DNA of 34,125 nucleotides from Pseudoruminococcus_B sp937901805 (lineage in GTDB: Bacteria; Bacillota; Clostridia; Oscillospirales; Ruminococcaceae), in the NCBI GenBank assembly GCA_963560245.1, contig CAUWNS010000019.1, forward strand, positions 1-34,125, given 5' to 3'. Both the position numbers and the translations under genes were made by a program. Positions 32,264 through 34,125 of this stretch are shown here, piece after piece (position 1 is the first letter of the stretch; each line of letters starts with the position of its first letter). The notes under the pieces were generated by a model that had not been told where the DNA came from, made no database searches, and was given only the letters and a program-made list of their open reading frames with translations.

Positions 32264-32363
32264 AAAAAAAGCGGAGCACTCCCCTATTGATATGTACCCC
32301 CTCTACTGGGTGTCCAGTAAAGGGGGTACATATCATATTGGAGAATGCCCCGCTTCTTTTTTT
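32264..32363. terminator. Very long hairpin, bidirectional terminator after the endolysin gene
   Basis: The core pairs GATATGTACCCCCT (32289-32302) with 32321-32334 and TACTGG (32304-32309) with CCAGTA (32314-32319) over a GTGT loop; an outer, less perfect stem pairs GCGGAGCACTCCCC (32271-32284) with 32338-32353. A run of seven A at 32264 and seven T at 32357 give a T tract on both strands. The minus-strand endolysin gene ends at 32371. Confidence 0.8.
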
Positions 32364-32370
32364 ACGCCTA

Positions 32371-33357
32371 TTATGCCTTGTAGAGATTATCTACACTGAT
32401 TGCCGCCGTAACCGCGCCGTTTAATCCGATGACTGCGCGTTTACCGGAGAGCTCCTGCACCGTGTAGACAGTCTGGTACACGAAAGACGCAAGACTGTTT
32501 CCGCTGTAATCCTTTGCACCCTGTTTCACCCGGACTTTGTCGCCTGCCTTGATAGCTGCTGTCGGCGCAGACGCGCCCACTTTGGCGAGATTGGCTGCGT
32601 GGACTGCTGCGGTAACGGTCTTCCCAATCCCAATGACAACGCGGTTTCCAGATACCTGAATTACATCGTATGTATTGTAATAAGTGGCAAACGATTTCCC
32701 GTTGTCATACTGCACCGCTTTGAGAACCTTCGCCTTGTCGCCCACTTTGAACTTTGCAGCTGGCTGGGATGGAGCAGAGGGCTTGCTTTCTTCCTTGTAT
32801 GCAATCCCAAGATGTTTCAGGATACCTTTTGCGATTGCTACCCCCATTGCCTCCTGTTTGGCTTTGGTATTGGCAATCTGGATATCCGAAGTATCCATAA
32901 ACGCACATTCTACCAGCACAGCGATAGGCACCGTATCCCGGATCATGCCAAAGTAATCATAGGTGCGCCCGTTTTCCGTGTAAGTCTTTGTCTTTACTCC
33001 CCGGCTGTTCTGACCAGTGGTCTTGATTCCGGCAATGATATCCTCCGCAAGAGAACGGGAATATTCCGAATCATGGAAATAGTACACTTCACAGCCATCC
33101 CCGCCGCCTGCGTTATAGTGGATATCCAGACAATAATCCAATTCCCCGGCAAAGGCATTGCACTCTTTGACCTTGCTTGCAATGGTGCTGTCTTTATCCG
33201 TGGTACGGGAGATTTTTGCATTTACCCCATGCCGTTTGAGCGTGTTGTAACATGCAAGCCCGGTGACAAGGGCTAAATCCTTTTCCTTTAGGCCGCCGGA
33301 TACTGCTCCTGCGTCACTACCGCCATGTCCAATCCCTACATATACTTTTTTTGCCAT
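32371..33357 (-). CDS. Phage endolysin, N-acetylmuramoyl-L-alanine amidase (Amidase_3) with two C-terminal wall-binding repeats
   Basis: 328 residues. The Amidase_3 domain (1-182) has the zinc ligands His11 (GIGHGGSDAGA), Glu25 (GLKEKD) and His80 (DIHYNAGGG) and the catalytic Glu150 (VLVECAFMD). It cleaves the MurNAc-L-alanine bond of peptidoglycan. A linker rich in Ser/Pro/Ala (190-201) leads to two related 60-residue repeats (202-260 and 268-328), each with a VGDK/AGDK start, a VVIG/AVIG turn and a TAAxxxxNL end, SH3-like and probably wall-binding. No signal peptide, as expected for release through the holin encoded 2 bases upstream. Confidence 0.93.
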   Translation of the reverse strand: MAKKVYVGIGHGGSDAGAVSGGLKEKDLALVTGLACYNTLKRHGVNAKISRTTDKDSTIASKVKECNAFAGELDYCLDIHYNAGGGDGCEVYYFHDSEYSRSLAEDIIAGIKTTGQNSRGVKTKTYTENGRTYDYFGMIRDTVPIAVLVECAFMDTSDIQIANTKAKQEAMGVAIAKGILKHLGIAYKEESKPSAPSQPAAKFKVGDKAKVLKAVQYDNGKSFATYYNTYDVIQVSGNRVVIGIGKTVTAAVHAANLAKVGASAPTAAIKAGDKVRVKQGAKDYSGNSLASFVYQTVYTVQELSGKRAVIGLNGAVTAAISVDNLYKA

Positions 33358-33359
33358 GA

Positions 33360-33647
33360 TTATTTTTCCTCCCTGTTATTTTTCAGTTGTTTAACCGCCT
33401 GGTCGATACCTGTCGCCGCAAGCCCGGAAACAATCCCCACCGCCGCCGCGGTCAGGGAATCCGCCGCTGGGAACTCCGGCATGCCAAGTGCATACGCCGC
33501 TACTCCCAGGATTCCGCCCAGCAACCCGCAGACAATGGGGATGAGTTTGTTGTTGTCCCATGGGGTCGCCTTGACAATCAGCCCGGCAAGATAGCAGATA
33601 ACTGAGATTGCCGCCACATTTGCGATTCCAATTCCAAAAATATCCAT
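33360..33647 (-). CDS. Phage holin (Hol44-type, holin superfamily V)
   Basis: 95 residues with two to three hydrophobic segments (about 5-25, 35-55, 65-82) and a charged Lys-rich end (VKQLKNNREEK). The wording IPIVCGLLGGILGVAAY ... PDxxxA-like ... TAAAVGIVSGLAATGIDQ is typical of clostridial phage holins. Holins open the membrane at the end of the lytic cycle so the endolysin reaches the wall. Its ATG overlaps the stop of the upstream gene (TAATG), and the endolysin gene follows after 2 bases. Confidence 0.9.
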   Translation of the reverse strand: MDIFGIGIANVAAISVICYLAGLIVKATPWDNNKLIPIVCGLLGGILGVAAYALGMPEFPAADSLTAAAVGIVSGLAATGIDQAVKQLKNNREEK

Positions 33648-33970
33648 TATCGTTTATCCTCCCTGTTTTGATACTCTTTAATCAGCAGTTGATATTTCGC
33701 TTTAATTGCCCCGTTTCCCCCTTCCTGAACATATTTCTCCCCCGCGGCCAGGCGTTCCTCTATCGGCATTTCCTCGCTCATCACGGTCAGCCGGAGCGCG
33801 CTCATGTAGTCGTTGTGGGTATAGCTTTCCAGGCGCTTGATACGCTGCTCAATCTCCCGCAGAGGGCGGGCTATCTTTAACACCGCCACCGCAAACCCTG
33901 CAATTACCGTCAGATAGGTACAGATATCCGCAATCCATTTCAAGTGTTCCAATTTCCCACCTACTTCCAT
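33647..33970 (-). CDS. Small phage membrane protein of the lysis module, function unknown
   Basis: 107 residues. One N-terminal hydrophobic helix (about 12-32: WIADICTYLTVIAGFAVAVLKI) is followed by a helical cytoplasmic part with coiled-coil tendency (IEQRIKRLESYTHNDYMSALRL) and a conserved-looking IEERLAAGEKYVQEGGNGAIKAKYQ. Proteins of this design sit just before the holin in many clostridial phages; a role as lysis accessory or holin regulator is inferred from position. Starts 10 bases inside the upstream gene and overlaps the holin gene by 1 base. Confidence 0.8.
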   Translation of the reverse strand: MEVGGKLEHLKWIADICTYLTVIAGFAVAVLKIARPLREIEQRIKRLESYTHNDYMSALRLTVMSEEMPIEERLAAGEKYVQEGGNGAIKAKYQLLIKEYQNREDKR

Positions 33971-34125
33971 TTCCCGATTGCCTGGACATTCACATAAAAA
34001 CTCCCGGTTCTGGAATAGTTGGATGCAAGACGGATATTCGGGAGCATGGATTTGTTATCATCCCCTTCTTTATAAGAGAGGTTGGAGATCCAGCAGATGA
34101 GATTGTCATACCCGAACGCACTGGC
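33961..34125 (-). CDS. C-terminus of a phage gene, probably tail or baseplate structural protein
   Basis: 54 C-terminal residues, with the stop at 33961; the frame is open to the window edge. The segment (CWISNLSYKEGDDNKSMLPN, then SRTGSFYVNVQAIGKWK) is polar and beta-like. Not recognised as a named family. Its position directly before the lysis cassette is that of tail-fibre or baseplate genes in siphophages. It overlaps the next gene by 10 bases. Confidence 0.6.
   Translation of the reverse strand, partial: ASAFGYDNLICWISNLSYKEGDDNKSMLPNIRLASNYSRTGSFYVNVQAIGKWK

Noticed and set aside
32208..33280. Plus-strand open frames opposite the endolysin gene (for example 32599-33276)
   Set aside because: Shadows of the amidase, which has all zinc ligands; no translation signals on the plus strand.

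Overview
The window looks like the chromosome of an endospore-forming, low-to-mid GC anaerobic Firmicute, most likely a clostridial lineage of the Oscillospiraceae/Ruminococcaceae type. This rests on gene content and order: a cotJ spore-coat operon, a sepF-ylmH-divIVA division cluster, a split transketolase, a YlbF/RicA-like gene between miaB and mutS, type II pantothenate kinase, and consensus sigma-A promoters and Shine-Dalgarno sites. The species call is inference; no rRNA or tRNA gene was seen.

Layout. Positions 1-3613 hold two tandem S9 prolyl-oligopeptidase paralogues on the minus strand; the first runs off the left edge. 3966-5760 is a two-gene split transketolase. 6079-7478 is lspA-rluD. 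From 19292 down to 7519 there is what looks like one long minus-strand operon behind a near-consensus promoter: miaB, ricA/ylbF-like, mutS, mutL, miaA, hfq, an HlyD-like protein, yggS, sepF, ylmH, divIVA. It joins mismatch repair and tRNA modification to the cell-division cluster. 19390-21734 is a four-gene unit (EEP phosphatase/nuclease, VOC protein, CPBP protease, small Cys-rich protein). 21974-22514 is a small plus-strand pair (52-aa membrane protein and a short pyrophosphatase-like protein), convergent with lon-engB-lysA (26987-22586). trmB and a DUF421 gene diverge at about 28000, followed by a fabG-type reductase, a gene-free 460-base stretch and coaW.

The most interesting part is the right end. 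The plus-strand operon cotJA-cotJB-cotJC starts at 31268, but cotJC is cut after codon 68 (about 31931), directly after the ExxH metal-binding motif, about halfway through the catalase metal site. From there to the window edge the sequence is phage: a 58-aa ribbon-helix-helix protein with a dyad operator, a very long hairpin terminator, an amidase endolysin, a holin, a membrane accessory protein and the end of a structural gene, all on the minus strand and reading towards the broken coat gene. A prophage inserted in a mother-cell sporulation gene is the arrangement of the B. subtilis skin element in sigK and of SP-beta in spsM, where developmentally timed excision restores the gene. Whether this element excises cannot be judged here, because its recombinase and far end lie beyond position 34125.
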